Notes under the pieces: generated by a model | Database searches by the model: none | Told to the model about the DNA's origin: nothing | The model's input: only the letters and a program-made list of their open reading frames with translations | Shown here: positions 46,071 through 59,700 of the stretch, piece by piece | Layout of the letters: every line of letters begins with the position of its first letter | Position numbering within the stretch: position 1 is the stretch's first letter | Translations under genes and position numbers: made by a program | NCBI GenBank assembly: GCA_029204225.1 | Contig: CM055102.1 | Location: forward strand, 40,291,220-40,355,219 | Source of the DNA: Diphasiastrum complanatum | Taxonomy: Eukaryota; Streptophyta; Lycopodiopsida; Lycopodiales; Lycopodiaceae | Reading direction: 5' to 3' | Length of the DNA stretch: 64,000 nt

Positions 46071-48640
46071 GTTGTATTCTGGAGCCAGATTCGATTTATT
46101 GAAATGGACAAGAAAACTACGAAGATGAATAATTTCATTCCATAGATTTGTTAAAAGCATTTCTGAAATCTAGATTGTCCACGGGATCACACCAGGTTCA
46201 GACAGAGGCGATGGCGGTTGATAGTGTTTATACAAAGCTCCATACTTCTATTTCATTCGTCTCTGAAGACGTTACTAGAACCATTATACATTGTAAATCA
46301 TTGGGCCAGTAATCCTAGGTTTTTTAAATTTCACGCGTGTAAAATTGCATCGAAAGTAAGCCAATGTTCAGGGTTTCCCCTTTGAAAAACTTTGAAAAGC
46401 CTTGATCTGGTTCAACTTGTCAGTGCTATCAGTGCTAGTCTGTCCATATTTTATTTTTCTTCTTGAAAGCATATGTAAATTTTGTACAATAAGGCTCTGC
46501 GATAAGACTTTTTTGTATCTTTGCAGTCATCCACTGGCCATGTGTCAATTGCTGCCTAGTTTTAATTCTTCTGCACACCTTGTTCTTTACTATATTATCG
46601 ATATGTACTTGATTCAAATAGAGCTTTTCTTAAATAATATGTGTACTCAAGGAAAGAAGGCTTGAACCTAGCAAACATTGCAATGAAAGAAAAGTACTCT
46701 CAAAAGTTTACTCTCTCTACCAGAAACAGTAAAGTACCATCGAACAACATCTTCCCTTTGCATTCTCATTTGTTTCCAAGAAGTTAGTTGTCTTCCTCAA
46801 AGAACTTTTTATTATTTTTCTCGAAGGGAACAAAGACTCAATTGGCTATCATTGTTCCTTGTTGGAAAAATGATGAGATTTTCAATTTGACATGGATCGT
46901 TGTCTTTTAACAATTTTTGCTTCTAAATGAATACATTCCTTCGCCTTAATTTACTTGTTAGTTATGCTTTACTTATTAATATGATTTTTATGCACATAGT
47001 CCCTAGCATCATATTATATGAATTTTTTGAATCAAGCTTGACACATGTTGCTCTTCCATTTGTTAGAGAACATGAGTCACCAACAATCCAAGTGTGATTA
47101 CATGTCCTCTTATCTCATCATTGTAAATCTTTCTTACTTGCCACCGACAAGGCTTAGAAGTATTTCCATTTCTCTTCATATCTTCTTCAACAAATATTGA
47201 AGACTATGACAAGTCTCCACCTCTAGATACTCACATTCATTTGTGTTTGCTCATTTTAGCTTTGAGATGAAATCCTTGTAGAGCTTGAAACAAACATGTA
47301 TTGTCATCAATGGGCTTATTCAGAAATTCCACGTCGTTAGTCACTTGACTTGCAATTGTGATGTCCTGTAGATGCAACAAAAGCTTAGCATCAAGTTTTG
47401 AAATAATCAAATGTAAAGCACGTTGTTAATGTATGTACAAGCTATAACATGCATTAACAATGTAAATGCAGTCTTACATAGCGCTAGAAGTGGCTTTGCA
47501 AAGCATGCCTTATGTGATGCATAAACTTACAGATCAATCCAAATGTGCAATCCTCTCGATCCACGAATTGTGAAACACCTTCATTTTGCTTATTGCCAAA
47601 AGCCCTCCTAAAAATTGTTGGTTTGAAATTATTGATCAAAAGCCTCACAAGTCTGCTCCCTTTGTTGGTATTTGGGGCTAGCAAACATTTGGCACAATTT
47701 ACACTACACAAGTTGAAGAGACTGCAATGCCACAAAGTGGTAGGCAAATTGGGTGGCCATTGACCGTTTGAGATCTAATGAGTTGTACTTCTAATTTGAA
47801 ACCCTAAGTCATACTAGAAAAGTAAAACCATTGTACACACCATACTTGAGACCTTGGATCGCAATCTGGATTTTCTGTTAGAGTTTTGCGGATCAGTTTT
47901 TTTTTTCCAAGTTTGTGGGCTATATGGGCTTCACATTAAAGAGTAAATTTAGAGCAATAAAGCTATGTAGGTTGCCAACTAGTATAGGTTTAATGCCATC
48001 CAGCTTTGGGCAGTTAAGTGGGATCTTATTGATATAAAATCAATTCTTGTAGATGCGAAAGAAATAAAGTGTTTTGTCAATGTGATTTTGCTAGTTGCTA
48101 TCCTAATTGAGGAATTGGTTTAGGATTTGATTTTTTTTTTCTCATCTTAAGTAGGCTTTTGGCTTGGCTATCTGCCCATGTGTGGGTAGGGAATCAAACT
48201 TGGGTGGGCTATGGCGTTTAGTTCTCAATCAACACATGGCTAGGCTGAAGGTTATTTCTTGAGGACCTTAACACCTTTTCATGAGAGCCACGTACACTTC
48301 AACAAGTCTCACAAAAAGATTGCTATAAAATTGGCTACTATGACTGTGGGCTCTCAATCATCAATGGCAGGGCTTATGGTTATAACTTATGACTTATAGT
48401 CGACAATACCTTTTCATGGTCTAGTGGAATCATGCCAAAGAGTGGAAGCTCACTTTTCAACATAGCAACGGTCTTCTTATTGGTGGAGCATTGGTCTTGC
48501 ATAGTTTGTACGACAATGCTCATGTTGCCTTTTTTTTTTGGCACTTTTGGTTTATATGGCTTGTATGGAAATGTTTATTTCGTGTAGCTTTGCCAGTACT
48601 ATTCATCATGATGGCTTTGTTCGACAATCTTTGGGCCATT
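46071..48640. other. intergenic stretch
   Basis: A/T-rich DNA with no gene I can support. Short frames at 46402-46665 and 47484-47763 have partners on the other strand and no motif. Confidence 0.4.
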
Positions 48641-48654
48641 CGTGTACCTTGAGC

Positions 48655-48850
48655 CATTCGAATCGGGCCGATTCGACTGGTTCGAACCGGCCAAGCTGGT
48701 TCGACCCGGAAAACGGTTCGAACCGAAATTTTTTTTTTCCAAAACTTTTTTTTTTTTTGTCTTTTTGGGTTTTTTATTTTTTTTATTTTTAAAATCCGGT
48801 TCGAACCGGCTCCGAATGGTTCAAACTGTGGTTCGAGGTTCAAACCGCAA
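48655..48850. repeat. cluster of GGTTCGAACCGG palindromes
   Basis: GGTTCGAACCGG or close forms at 48679-48690, 48714-48725 and 48796-48809, with half-sites GGTTCGACCCGG, TGGTTCGAGG and GGTTCAAACC around them and long T runs between. The perfect copies are self-complementary and can also pair with each other across the T runs. The core also resembles a tRNA T-loop (B box), but no tRNA fold fits. Confidence 0.65.
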
Positions 48851-48899
48851 TTCGTGCAGTTATGACCTTGACGGACATTTATGCTACCATGAAGTTGAT

Positions 48900-51800
48900 T
48901 CACTTTGATCCTTCATGCATCAACAATATTAAGACTTGTGTATGACTGTGATTTTCTTCGATGGCATTCGTAGTCATTTTGCAATCTATGGCTTTCAACA
49001 ACACTTCTAAGACTTGTGTAGGTATTAGTTTAGCTTTTCATTTAGCCCATTCTGCTGCACTTGGGTTATTTTGTAGCTTTTATTATTATCATTATTATTA
49101 TGCTTATTATAGCGATCTGCAGTCTGGATTGCTAGTGATTCAGATCGATTGATCCGCATTCCAGATTGCTGCTAGTTTGGATCACAATATGATGCAACTA
49201 AGGTACACTCTATGCACTAAACTCTAAGATAAGTCATATAACACTTTTATATTTAAATCCATAATTTCAAGAAAAACATTCGTATTCAAGTTCAAAGCCT
49301 TTGAGCATAAGTTACAAAAAATTTGGGTTTAGAAGTGTGACAGTAGCAACATGGAAGGAACAATAACTTTTTGTAGCACAAAACATGTTAAACTTAATGT
49401 TAGCATTACACATCATTATAGACTCCGCGTATATAAAGCCTATATATTTGATAGCATACCATGTGCCATGAAATTTTAGAAATCATTTGTAAATAAAACT
49501 CGCAAAACTCGCAAATTGTCAAAACCCTTTTGCTATTAGCTTGATGCTTTTAGCTTTTCACATAGATTAAAGAAAGTGTATAGGCTAGCACCTCACCACA
49601 TGATTATTCCAATGTATTGAGCTATTGTTCGCTTCATAATCTAAGCTCTTTAGCTCTTATCTAGATCTTGTGTATGTGAGTGCTAATAGGATTAGTCAAC
49701 TCCATGTTCAAAATTTGTAAGCTTAAATTGGTAGCACGCCGGCGTGCTACCCCTTTCAAGCTCCAAGAAGAAAAAAAAAATTAGCCTAAAAAACTTTAAG
49801 GGAGATAACTTTCTTAATATTGCTTGGAGTGAGATGATCCAAATATAAAAAATGCTCCATTTTTGTTGTAGAATAGATTGCTTCAATCAAATTTGATAAA
49901 AAAATGAAAATATATTATTAGTTCATCATCTCAACATAAGCTTAATAGTTAAGTTATAGCATCCATCTAGAACATACAATAAAAATGTTTTTGTTTTTAC
50001 CAACGTTGATTTTATGATACCTATCATTGGCTTGGCCACATACCATCCTGTCTTTTAATGTATGGTCGTACATCAATCCTTGGCAGTAGACAAAAATGTT
50101 TTAGCTTGATAAATGTAAAATTAAAGTGATTAAGTTTTCTTCGTTCTCAATAATATAGCATACTATGTACAATTTGTAGACGACATGATTTGCAAACATA
50201 TCTTTTAACTAGTAAGAAAATAACCAACATGATAATGCAGTATGCAAATAGATTTCACCCCCAAAAGCGAAGTAGAATAAATTTTAAAAACCTAAAAACA
50301 ATTTAGCATGCCATGTGTTATCAATTTGACATAATTAAAAACACTAAACTCGCAAAACTCGCAGATGATTTACTCGCAAAATGCCAAACCCCATAGCAAA
50401 AGAACAAAAGCTAATTGCTAAAATTACTACCTATATCGAGTAAAGTCCCAAGGTGAATTTCTAAGCAGTAAAACAGATACTAATCTAGTGGTAGTGCGCC
50501 CGCCTACATGCATAAGCAATAAAAAACTGAATTTACTATAAATAGTAATGGCCCTATAATAGCATGTAGACATGGCCAAATTATCATTAAGGGGTATAAA
50601 ATAAACATTAATTCCTAACAGTTAGGACTACACACACTTACCTAGAATCAACACCATGCCCAACGTTTTGCCATGGAGAAGCGTAGGACTTGTAATGCAC
50701 TCCCATTATAAACTAGTATGAGCATTCAAAATACTAGTCAGCCAAATCTCAATAGAAATGCCCAGTCGATTGGGATGGTGACAAACAACTCATATAAAAT
50801 AGACAACTTTGGAATATTAATGAGGTAAGGTCCAAACAGACTAAACAGACTCGATTTTCAGAGCCATCTATTACTACCACTAGACAAAAGTAAAATGAAC
50901 TTCAAGACACCTATCTAGCTCAATTTTGTGTACAAGGGTGCCAAAGTTCGGCCAAAGAAATGCACAAGAGAAACTAGTACCACATCTAGGTTTCCAACCC
51001 AAAAGGATTGAAACTTTTAGTATTGCTTATCACAAGTCTATATACCTATTTTGAACTAGTGCAACTAATCATTAGACGGAAGTGAACTCTATGATATCTA
51101 TTTAGTCGAAAATGGCCAGCTAAGCTAGGATGAAGTACTAGGGTGATGAAGTTAGGCCTAAACATTGGCAAAGTTAGATTTTGTCTAGAATTAGAATTTA
51201 GTACTACATGTAGGGTTTCAACTCAAGAGGATTGCGACTCTGCACCATCGCTTATCACAAGTTTGTATAGCTCTTATGAACTAGTAGGACTAGTTACAAC
51301 ATAGTATGATTGATGAGCCCATTTCTCCACTTCATATTTAGATATTTTTTGTATACTACTGCTTCAAATTTGCTTAAAGTATCACTCTTTCCATAAGTTG
51401 AATCAAAATGCATTTCCAAAATCAATAACATCAAGAAGGCTTGAAGTGATGATTTCCATGAAGGTACCATGACTTCCTTTTGTTAGTTAATGAGTGTGAT
51501 CTAAATAAAAATTCACTATGCCATGAAAATTTTGAAAGGAAAAGCATATAACCTTTTTCACATGGTGGCAACTTAAGATCAATATGAAAGGGGGGCAAAC
51601 CTTAATTTTGTGTAAGGGACTTGCTAGGCAAACCACCCTAAGTATTGAAATTTGAGTAATAGGTATAGGCCAACTTTGGAGATACATATGAGAAAAATTT
51701 TAAGTTTTTAAGTAGGTTGAAGATGAAGTGCTTTTTTCTCTTGTATGTACTTGTTTGTGTCCAAACCTCCCAAACCTTTGAGACAGGAAAATAAGTTCCA

Positions 51801-52683
51801 ACCAACTGAATATTTATTTTGGGAGGACTCAAAAGCATTCAAGGAACATTGTGTGGGTTGATAACATATAAATGCAATCCATGCTTTTAAAAGGTTTTCT
51901 TCTCATGAAAGGGACATTTGAAACTACAACTGGCTTTTTATGAGTAGACACTATCTAGTTGCTTCTAGAGTAGATGGTCAATCAGTTCTATTATGTACAA
52001 TATGTGTAGTTTATTACATCACATAACAAGCCCCAAGCCAAGAAGCAATACAAAGTTGCCAACGTCGCTTGTCACTCATGCACCGACTAGGATTTGAGCG
52101 TTGGTACATGTAGCTTGCACCACCTTGGACTTGAGTTAGTGTTTGGAAAACCTCGAAGTTTTTTTTTTTTTTTGAATGCTTGTCGATTTTCAAAAAATGC
52201 TGCCTTCAAAATCTTCCAATTCGAAACTCTTGCCGATTAATATCCTCCCAATAGTAAATTTTGTCGTTAATATCGAATTGTTGGTATGATTGCAAACTTG
52301 ATAGATAAATTCAACTACTCTAATCAACTAAATATCAATCGGTCATATGATGGAACATTTTAGAAAGACTCTTGGTATCAACTATTTCATATTTAGAAAA
52401 ACAAAAATACTGTGGATATCACCCATTTGCTCGGGGCTCATCTTTATTTATGAATATGAATAGTTTTGCATTGGATATATTTAAGTGTTATCGTGCATCA
52501 AAGTTAGGATCTCATGACATGTGATTTTACAATTTCAAAAATTTTCAAAGTTTATTAAACTATTATGATGAGCCTAAAATTCTACATATTCTGAAACCTA
52601 AGTTTGTAAAATCTATAAAAAAGTAAACCTAAAAAGTTTCCCACAAAAGTATACATCCTTCCAAATTTTTATGAAATAGAATG
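48900..52683. other. intergenic stretch
   Basis: No gene found. Contains the 22-bp palindrome at 49730 and A/T-rich DNA. The short frames of 60-66 codons are not supported. Confidence 0.4.
49730..49751. repeat. 22-bp perfect palindrome
   Basis: GGTAGCACGCC followed directly by its exact inverse complement GGCGTGCTACC, with no spacer, inside A/T-rich DNA. Confidence 0.9.
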
Positions 52684-52769
52684 CTTCTAGTTTTACAAGG
52701 GGAGGCCTGAACTGGGGATCAAAGGAACTTTGGATGCGAAGCAAACCAACGGAGCCAACCTCATTGGGT
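52684..52769 (-). mobile_element. tRNA-derived SINE, older copy
   Basis: 86 bp on the minus strand, collinear with the two copies at 52810 and 58241: start ACCCAATGAGGTTGGCTCCG (box A TGGCTCCGTTGG), decayed box B AGTTCAGGCC, end AACTAGAAG. No target-site duplication is left, so it is probably the oldest of the three. Confidence 0.75.
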
Positions 52770-52809
52770 GATTACAAGTAAAAGTGACAATATTCCATTC
52801 TCATGCTTT

Positions 52810-52896
52810 AACCCAACGGGGTTGCCTTTGCTGGTTAGCTTGGCATCCGGAGTTTCTTTGGTCCCAAGTTCGAACCTCCCCTTGGAAACCAAGAAG
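52810..52896 (+). mobile_element. tRNA-derived SINE with 14-bp TSD
   Basis: 87 bp from AACCCAACGGGGTTG to GAAACCAAGAAG, box B AGTTCGAACC, flanked by perfect copies of CATTCTCATGCTTT (52796-52809 and 52897-52910). Lies 40 bp from the minus-strand copy, head to head. No poly(A) tail. Confidence 0.9.
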
Positions 52897-52910
52897 CATT
52901 CTCATGCTTT

Positions 52911-54206
52911 GCCAACTTTCTCAAACATGGATTTGAGTTGTGGTGTAATAGGCAAAGAAAAAGGAAAAATCATGATATAAATTTAATAAAGTGAATCAAA
53001 AATAATTTTTATTTATTTATTTTAATGCTTAAAGTCACCAAAAAAGGACAATGCATTGGCAAATATCAAATGTTCACAATAGCGAATAGCGTCTAGCAAG
53101 TCGAAAGTTATTGTTACAAAGCTTAAAGAAATGATCGTAAAAGCCTTGGGAGGGCCTCAAAACTCCCTGGGCAGCTTCTAGCTAAACATGTGAACCGAGT
53201 CCCGACAATTTAAGATACCGTGCGGTGACTCGACGGCAGGTGCAGGCATATAGATCCAGCAGGGTCCTGGCCGCACCCTGCGAGATGGCGGCCACATGAC
53301 TGCGGCAAGCAAGGCAGCAGAAGAGGAATAATTCTCCTCCTTTAGGATATCTCAACGGCAATGCAAACGACGACGTCCCGGCTGCAGGATTTTGATGAGA
53401 ATGTGGGTCCTCCTGCCCACACCATTGTTTGTTGGCACGCACATTCAAATCGCTGTTTGGAGCAGCAGGAGAGAGGGAAGGGAAGGATTTTCGGTTTTCT
53501 GATTGATGCCGTGAATGCGAGTATCAATTTCGCTGCTTTGTTGCCCTGGGACACGACCCACTTCTGCTTGCTTTTCCTATTCACGCCGCTTCATCACTTC
53601 TGCGTCTGCTTCCAATTTTTTTGGTAGACAGTTGCAGGCAAAGGTGAAAGATTGCTGTGATGAGGAGGGCTACGCAGCTGCCGCACGGGTTTTTGCCAAA
53701 TATGGACGTCTGTTTGCAATGTTGATCTTAGGGGCTGTTGTGAAGGTGAAATATTGCTGGGATAATGTACAGGGCCATGAAAACCTGCTGATTGGTATCA
53801 GGATCTACCCTGAGTCCTTTTCGTTTCTGTCTTTTAGCAAATGTCTTTGCGCTTATCAGCTTTCATGTGACATAATCAACAGAAATAGGATTGCGTGCTC
53901 TGAAGTTGATTCACTTGAGTTTTGGGCGTGGACCTTCTTGAGCTTTTTCGAAATAACCCAGTCTTTCTAGACAGAGTTGGGGGCTCGTGACTCTGCGAAT
54001 TTTATGTGGCGCGCACTGGTCTTTTCAGCCGATATCGTTTGTCAGATAGCGATTTTTCCCTTTTATGGTTTTGGTTAAATTGTCTCTCGTATGTAGTTCT
54101 TCGTGAGCATAGGATGAACCTTTTAGGGTTGCAAAGGACACATCTTCACTGCAGTCACTTTGAGCATACCATTCTGAATTTATTCTGAAAAGTAGGGCGC
54201 TGTAGA
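52911..54206 (+). promoter_or_regulatory. upstream region and probable 5' UTR of the JmjC gene
   Basis: From ~53180 the sequence becomes CpG-richer (53180-53720), as expected for a promoter and 5' UTR. No TATA box is clear. Open frames here (for example 53515-53970) lack any motif. A leader intron is possible but not defined. Confidence 0.4.
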
Positions 54207-56719
54207 ATGGGCAGTGCAAAAACAGCAGCATGGCTGAAGGAACTCCCTTTAGCACCAGAATATCATCCAACCGAAGAAGAGTTCCAAAATCCTATTGCTT
54301 ATATCTTGAAGATTGAAGAAGAGGCGACTAAATATGGAATCTGCAAGATTGTACCACCTTTTGGTAAGGCATCAAAAAAAGAAGTTTTGTCGAATTTGAA
54401 CAGTTCTCTTGTTGCACACCAAGCCTTTGCTTCCACTGCAAAAAATACTTCTGATACTCCATCTCGAAGCATGGGTGGTAGACCCAATGCTTTCAAGCTT
54501 GGCCAAAACAAAGACATCCTAAACAATCCAAATGTAAAGGGAGTAAAGAAAGGGAAAATTTCAACGAGGTTGCAACAGCTAGGTACAAATTTAAGGAGTT
54601 CTCAAGAAGCCAGTCAGTATCCTGCTCAGAAGATGGTCTGGGAAACTGGGGAGGAGTACACATTAGAGCAATACGAGGCAAAGGCAAAGTATTGTGCAGA
54701 AGAAAGGCTTTCACGTTTAAAGAAAACCACCCCATTAGTTTTAGAAACTATGTTTTGGAAGGCTGTCGCAGAAAAACCTACGTATGTTGAATATGCGAAT
54801 GATATTCCAGGAACAGCATTTGCAAACCCTCTTGTTGACTCAACCATGCAGAGGTCCAGGAAGGGGCCAGCTGGTGCTTTTGAAGTTCACTGTACCAAAA
54901 AAAGTTCAGAGACCGATTGCAAGGTCATTTTTCACTCCAGGGAAAGGTTGCAAAACCTTTCTCAATCAATTCAGAAAGGGGATAGCAAAGCTACAGACGA
55001 ATCTGGGGAGAAATTTGTGAATTGTACAGACTTCGAGTTGATTGACTCGGATATTTGTAGATCCTGTGAGATAGTGCCTGAAGAGAGCCAATTTGTGGAA
55101 AATGAGTGCCTTAAAGAGAAGAAAGGTGCCTCCAGATTGAAGCTGACAAATAGTGCATGGAATCTTAGGTATTTTGCTCGGTCACCTGGTTCACTTCTCC
55201 GTTTCTTGCCTGATGAGGTTCCTGGTGTTACATCACCAATGGTATATCTAGGAATGTTGTTTAGTTGGTTTGCTTGGCACATTGAGGATCATGAGCTTCA
55301 CAGTATCAACTATCTTCACATGGGCCATCCAAAGACATGGTATGCTGTTCCATCAACTGCTGCTACACCTTTTGAAGAGGTTGTACGAGTAACAGGCTAT
55401 GGAGCGTTCCTTGACAGTAGAGGTATTCACATGATTATTGTATTAGGAAGACATTTCAAGTCAATCATCTTAGGCTACCTATTGATGCCTAGGACCGTTC
55501 AAATTTGTAAATGAAGGATATCATATGCTAAGACACTGTTGTTCATGTCCTCAATAGGTCTCTCTTACTGACCTCCCAAATATTAACCATTATATGTTGT
55601 GACAGGAAAGTTAAGGGTTTCTTCATCTTCCTCAGCAGAGTGTACTCCACTTTATGTGATAAACTGCACAATAACATGACATGTTCTTATGATTACAATT
55701 ATCCACATTTTCATTGATTGCTTGTACATCTCTACCAAAGGCTTGTACTATCTTAATTACAGCTCATTAACATGTGAATTTATTCATGTTTCTAACAACT
55801 ACGCCGATGTTATGGAATGCTTTTTGTCTTTGTTCGTAAGCTAATAGAGATTTTGTTTTCTCATCTTAGCTGCCTTGGAGCTACTGGGAGCAAAGACGAC
55901 TATCATGTCACCAGAGGTCTTGATTGCTGCAGGTCTGCCTTGTTGCAGGTGTGAGTTGATTGTCGTTACACTTTTGCTAATCACATTAGCTTTTGGAGAT
56001 TATTTAACATATGCTCACTTTGAAACTTGCATTGTTGAGGAACCTCTTCTGAGTGAAATCGTTTGATCTTGTTATCAAAGCTATAATGCTCTACATTTCT
56101 TTATTTTATGTATTTGTTGTGACTGGTAACAAGAACAGCTATGTGTTGCAATAAAGCTTTAGATGACTTTTTCTGCATTGTAGTATGAGTAAAAAGTATC
56201 ATAAATGTGATAGGTGTTGGGTGTTTAAGTTCTTGAAACCTTGAATGTTTTGTATTCTGATGTTTATTAGATATCCTCCTTGAGGTTAACTTATGGAAAA
56301 ATATCATATTAATGCATGTATGGAGCAAAACATACTGTAAATGTAAACGTAATTTGGTGTATGACAATACTGAAGTTTAAAAGTTGAAAGTAACTTGGAA
56401 GCTATGTTAACATAAATATTAAGTTACCATTTTCTAAGAACTGGTCTCCCAAAGTTCATCCATTGATAATGAGGGCATTTGAAATATTCATGCTTTCCAA
56501 GGTCAACCTATGAACCAGCCAAGAATGATCAAGTTATGGACTCGGCTCATTATATTTGTCGCGTCCATTCTTTTATTCTTTATTATGCATAAGCAGGCCT
56601 ATGGGCCCTTTTTATTCATGTACTAGCCTTAGGCCCTATTTGGTCACATTTTTAGGACTTGGTCATATTGATTTGGAGTGAGGGTCCTCCTATTGGGGGG
56701 GCGCACTATTTTCCCTCCA

Positions 56720-56781
<62 letters not shown>

Positions 56782-59700
56782 TCAAACAGATAAAAGTTAG
56801 TAGCTATTTGGTAATTTTGCTTGTTATTTGCTCTGGTTCTCAGTAATTGTTAATGGCAAATGCTATAGTTTGAGCTATCAAGATGATCACTTTTGCAATC
56901 ATTTCACTGGAGATGTGAGTGCAATGTGCATACAGTTGGGGGCATAAATATTGGGCCCTTATCGGCGCGCATTTGGACCCCATTTTTATCTACGGGGGGG
57001 TGCAGGGGCGGCAGCGCCTCCCTGCTACTATTGCCAGGGGGTCCAGGGGGAGCCAGCGACAACCACCTAGGCCCCCTTGGGTGGGGGGATCGGGGGGCAG
57101 CGCCCCCTAAAGCAAAAAGCGAGATACAATCATTCTACAGTTTTTTGTCTCTATCCCATTGGAACCATCTGTGATCGTAACGAACAAGCTAGAGGTTAGT
57201 TTTGAATTTTTATCCTTGAAAAAACCCAACATGGATTAATTCACCTGAACTGGACCATCCTGTACTCAAATCAGTCGGCAAACTACACAATAATAATGCT
57301 CTTAATCAGAGCTTTTTTCTGATACCCATATTGCCCAAAAGAAAATCCAAAAAAAAAAGAAAAACGATTCTAAACGATCTTTCCGAATCGCGATTCTGAA
57401 TCGTAGTGCATCTATGATGCCTCTTAGCCCAATTCATACCACCCAAGTAATCTATGTCATTTATAACATACGAAGTTGTAGTATCGTATATGTTGGCCAA
57501 ACTTATTGCTATGCTTTTGTACGTTCTTAAGGACATGTTCGAGAAGCTAGGAAAGTGCATAGCATTAAAGAGTTAAAATTGTTGTATATTGCTAAAGAAA
57601 CATGTGGTTTTAAGTCTTTTGGGTTCCCATTGAGCACATTGATGGCAACTTTTCTGATTCTACAGAGTTTTTAAGGTGTGGCTTTGTAAACTTTTTTGGA
57701 TGAGAACTCTTCACTCCATTTTTCTAAGAGGTCATAACCATCAGGGTAAGTTCAAGTTACAAAAGAGTAGAAACTTTGGCAAAAAAAACTTCCATGTTGT
57801 GGAGAGCACTCCCTACTTTAAAACATCAAACCACATGTTTGTAATGCTTTGAAAATTTGAAAACCGGTATCACATCAATTACCCCCTTGTCCAAATTGCG
57901 ACATTCCACAAATTATGATCACGCCTTCCTCCCTGCCGCTCTCTTTTTCCTACTTTTGATCCTCCTAACTTTTCTGCCCCCCGGAATTGTTGTCTCTAGA
58001 ACGTTTGCTTATAGAGATTACATAAGGAGGTAGTTCTCAGTAGTGACACTTAGCAGCCAGTCTCTTTGATCTTAGTAGTGACACTTACAACCACTGTCTT
58101 TGATCCATTCCAAAGCAATTCAACAATCATAAAATTAAACTAATATGCAATGATCACTCCCTCCCAATTTGTAACTAACGACTATGCACAACATAAAAAT
58201 ACTATAGTAATTAATGAGTTATCACAAAGATCAAGAAATGCTTCTTGGTTTCCAAGGGGAGGCTCGAACCTGGGACCAAAGAAACTTTGGATGCCAAGCC
58301 AACCAACTGAGCCAACCCCGTTGGGTCAAAGATCAAGAAATGACATCATTTATTATTCAAAAGCTTGCTGGAATTTTCACTTTTCAGCAGAGCTGATTGC
58401 TTACAAGAAGTTATTTGAAACTGCCATATTGGATGCTCACCGCTGATTTTCAAATATTCAAAGGCCTCTCAATTTCAGAATTGAGACTTTGAATGGCCCA
58501 AGAATTTGAATGAGGTTTTAAGCTTTCATTTGTGGGATAGAGTCTTCTACCAAAGGATGAGACCCATTGTTGGCTCTGAAGTTTTGCGGAGTTCCATGTC
58601 AGCAAACAAATCGCAGAATGCTTAAATTTAGCCAAACAAGGGCATACAAGAATGTTTCTTTGAGAGCTAGACCCACCTTCCATTGTAGGGCGAATGATTT
58701 CATGAAGGGGTCATCTTTCTTGTTTTGAAAATTCTTCACATTTCTTCAGACTGAACCTTCTAGGATTTTTCTTTTTGCTAAAAAACAACATGCAACTTTG
58801 AGGGAAAACTACTGCACATGGCTGGCCTCACACATGAAGAAAATGAGACTTTGTAAAGTTCATGCAGCATAGGATGCTGGACTGCAAAGTAGTTTAACAG
58901 CACGTTACAGCTCATTTTTCAAAGCACATTGCAAGACGCTTGCATTTGAAGAGACTATCGCGAGTTTTAAAAAAATGCTCTTTTTCAGTGAGGTTGCTGG
59001 ACTAAGACCCATAGGACTCATACAGCAAATAGAAGGATATCCAAACAAGGATTGCCGTTGACGATTTCTAAAACGATATGGAAGAGTGCTTCTCTCGTTT
59101 ATTTTGGTTATGTCTTTATCTATTGCTATGGAACTATAGCATTTTAGAATCAGTAGGTGTGGATCAATGTTTATCGGGCCGGTTTGAACGAACCCTTAAT
59201 ACTATTTTCTACATCTGTCATCCATGATCCTATGGTAGCCTCTTCGCCCTCCTTGGAAGTTCTTGTGCAACCAGAGGCTCACCTTCATTCATCATCGTTC
59301 ATCATCATCATCCTCATCCTCAACCTCAACCTAAACGGATTCCTCGTCCTACGAGGTCTTCGTCTCCTTTTCTTCCTCAATAGGCCTCTCGTCCATGAGA
59401 ACACAATTTCCTTGTTGCCTTCTTCGCGGTGCATCAAGTGGTTGGTCCTGTTCGCAAGGATTGATTGTTACAACTTCTTGTGATATTTGAGTATTGAAAA
59501 TTGATCTTTGCATCTCATAAAAGTTAGAAGTTTGAGCATGGGACAAAGTTGGAAGTGGGAATTAACTTGTAGTCAATAAAGCCTCCAGATGGAGGAATGC
59601 ATACACAGCCTCGTGCGATCTTGGTGGCAGGTTTGGAACCCTTGACGGCAATTTCATCAAAACTGACCTGCAAAACTTGATGCCTCACAAGCCATGAGTT

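Noticed and set aside
48679-48847. tRNA gene from GGTTCGAACC (T-loop consensus)
   Set aside because: No matching acceptor, D or anticodon arms; the word is repeated as a palindrome instead.
50484-50520. tRNA-Gly-like box A (TCTAGTGGTAG) as a tRNA or SINE
   Set aside because: No box B or acceptor stem follows within the expected distance.
53182-53970. Overlapping 80-150 codon frames upstream of the JmjC gene
   Set aside because: Open on both strands because of higher GC; more likely promoter and 5' UTR.
56893-57174. 93-codon frame in intron 2
   Set aside because: Gly/Pro/Ser-rich product of the GC-rich repeat patch, no motif.
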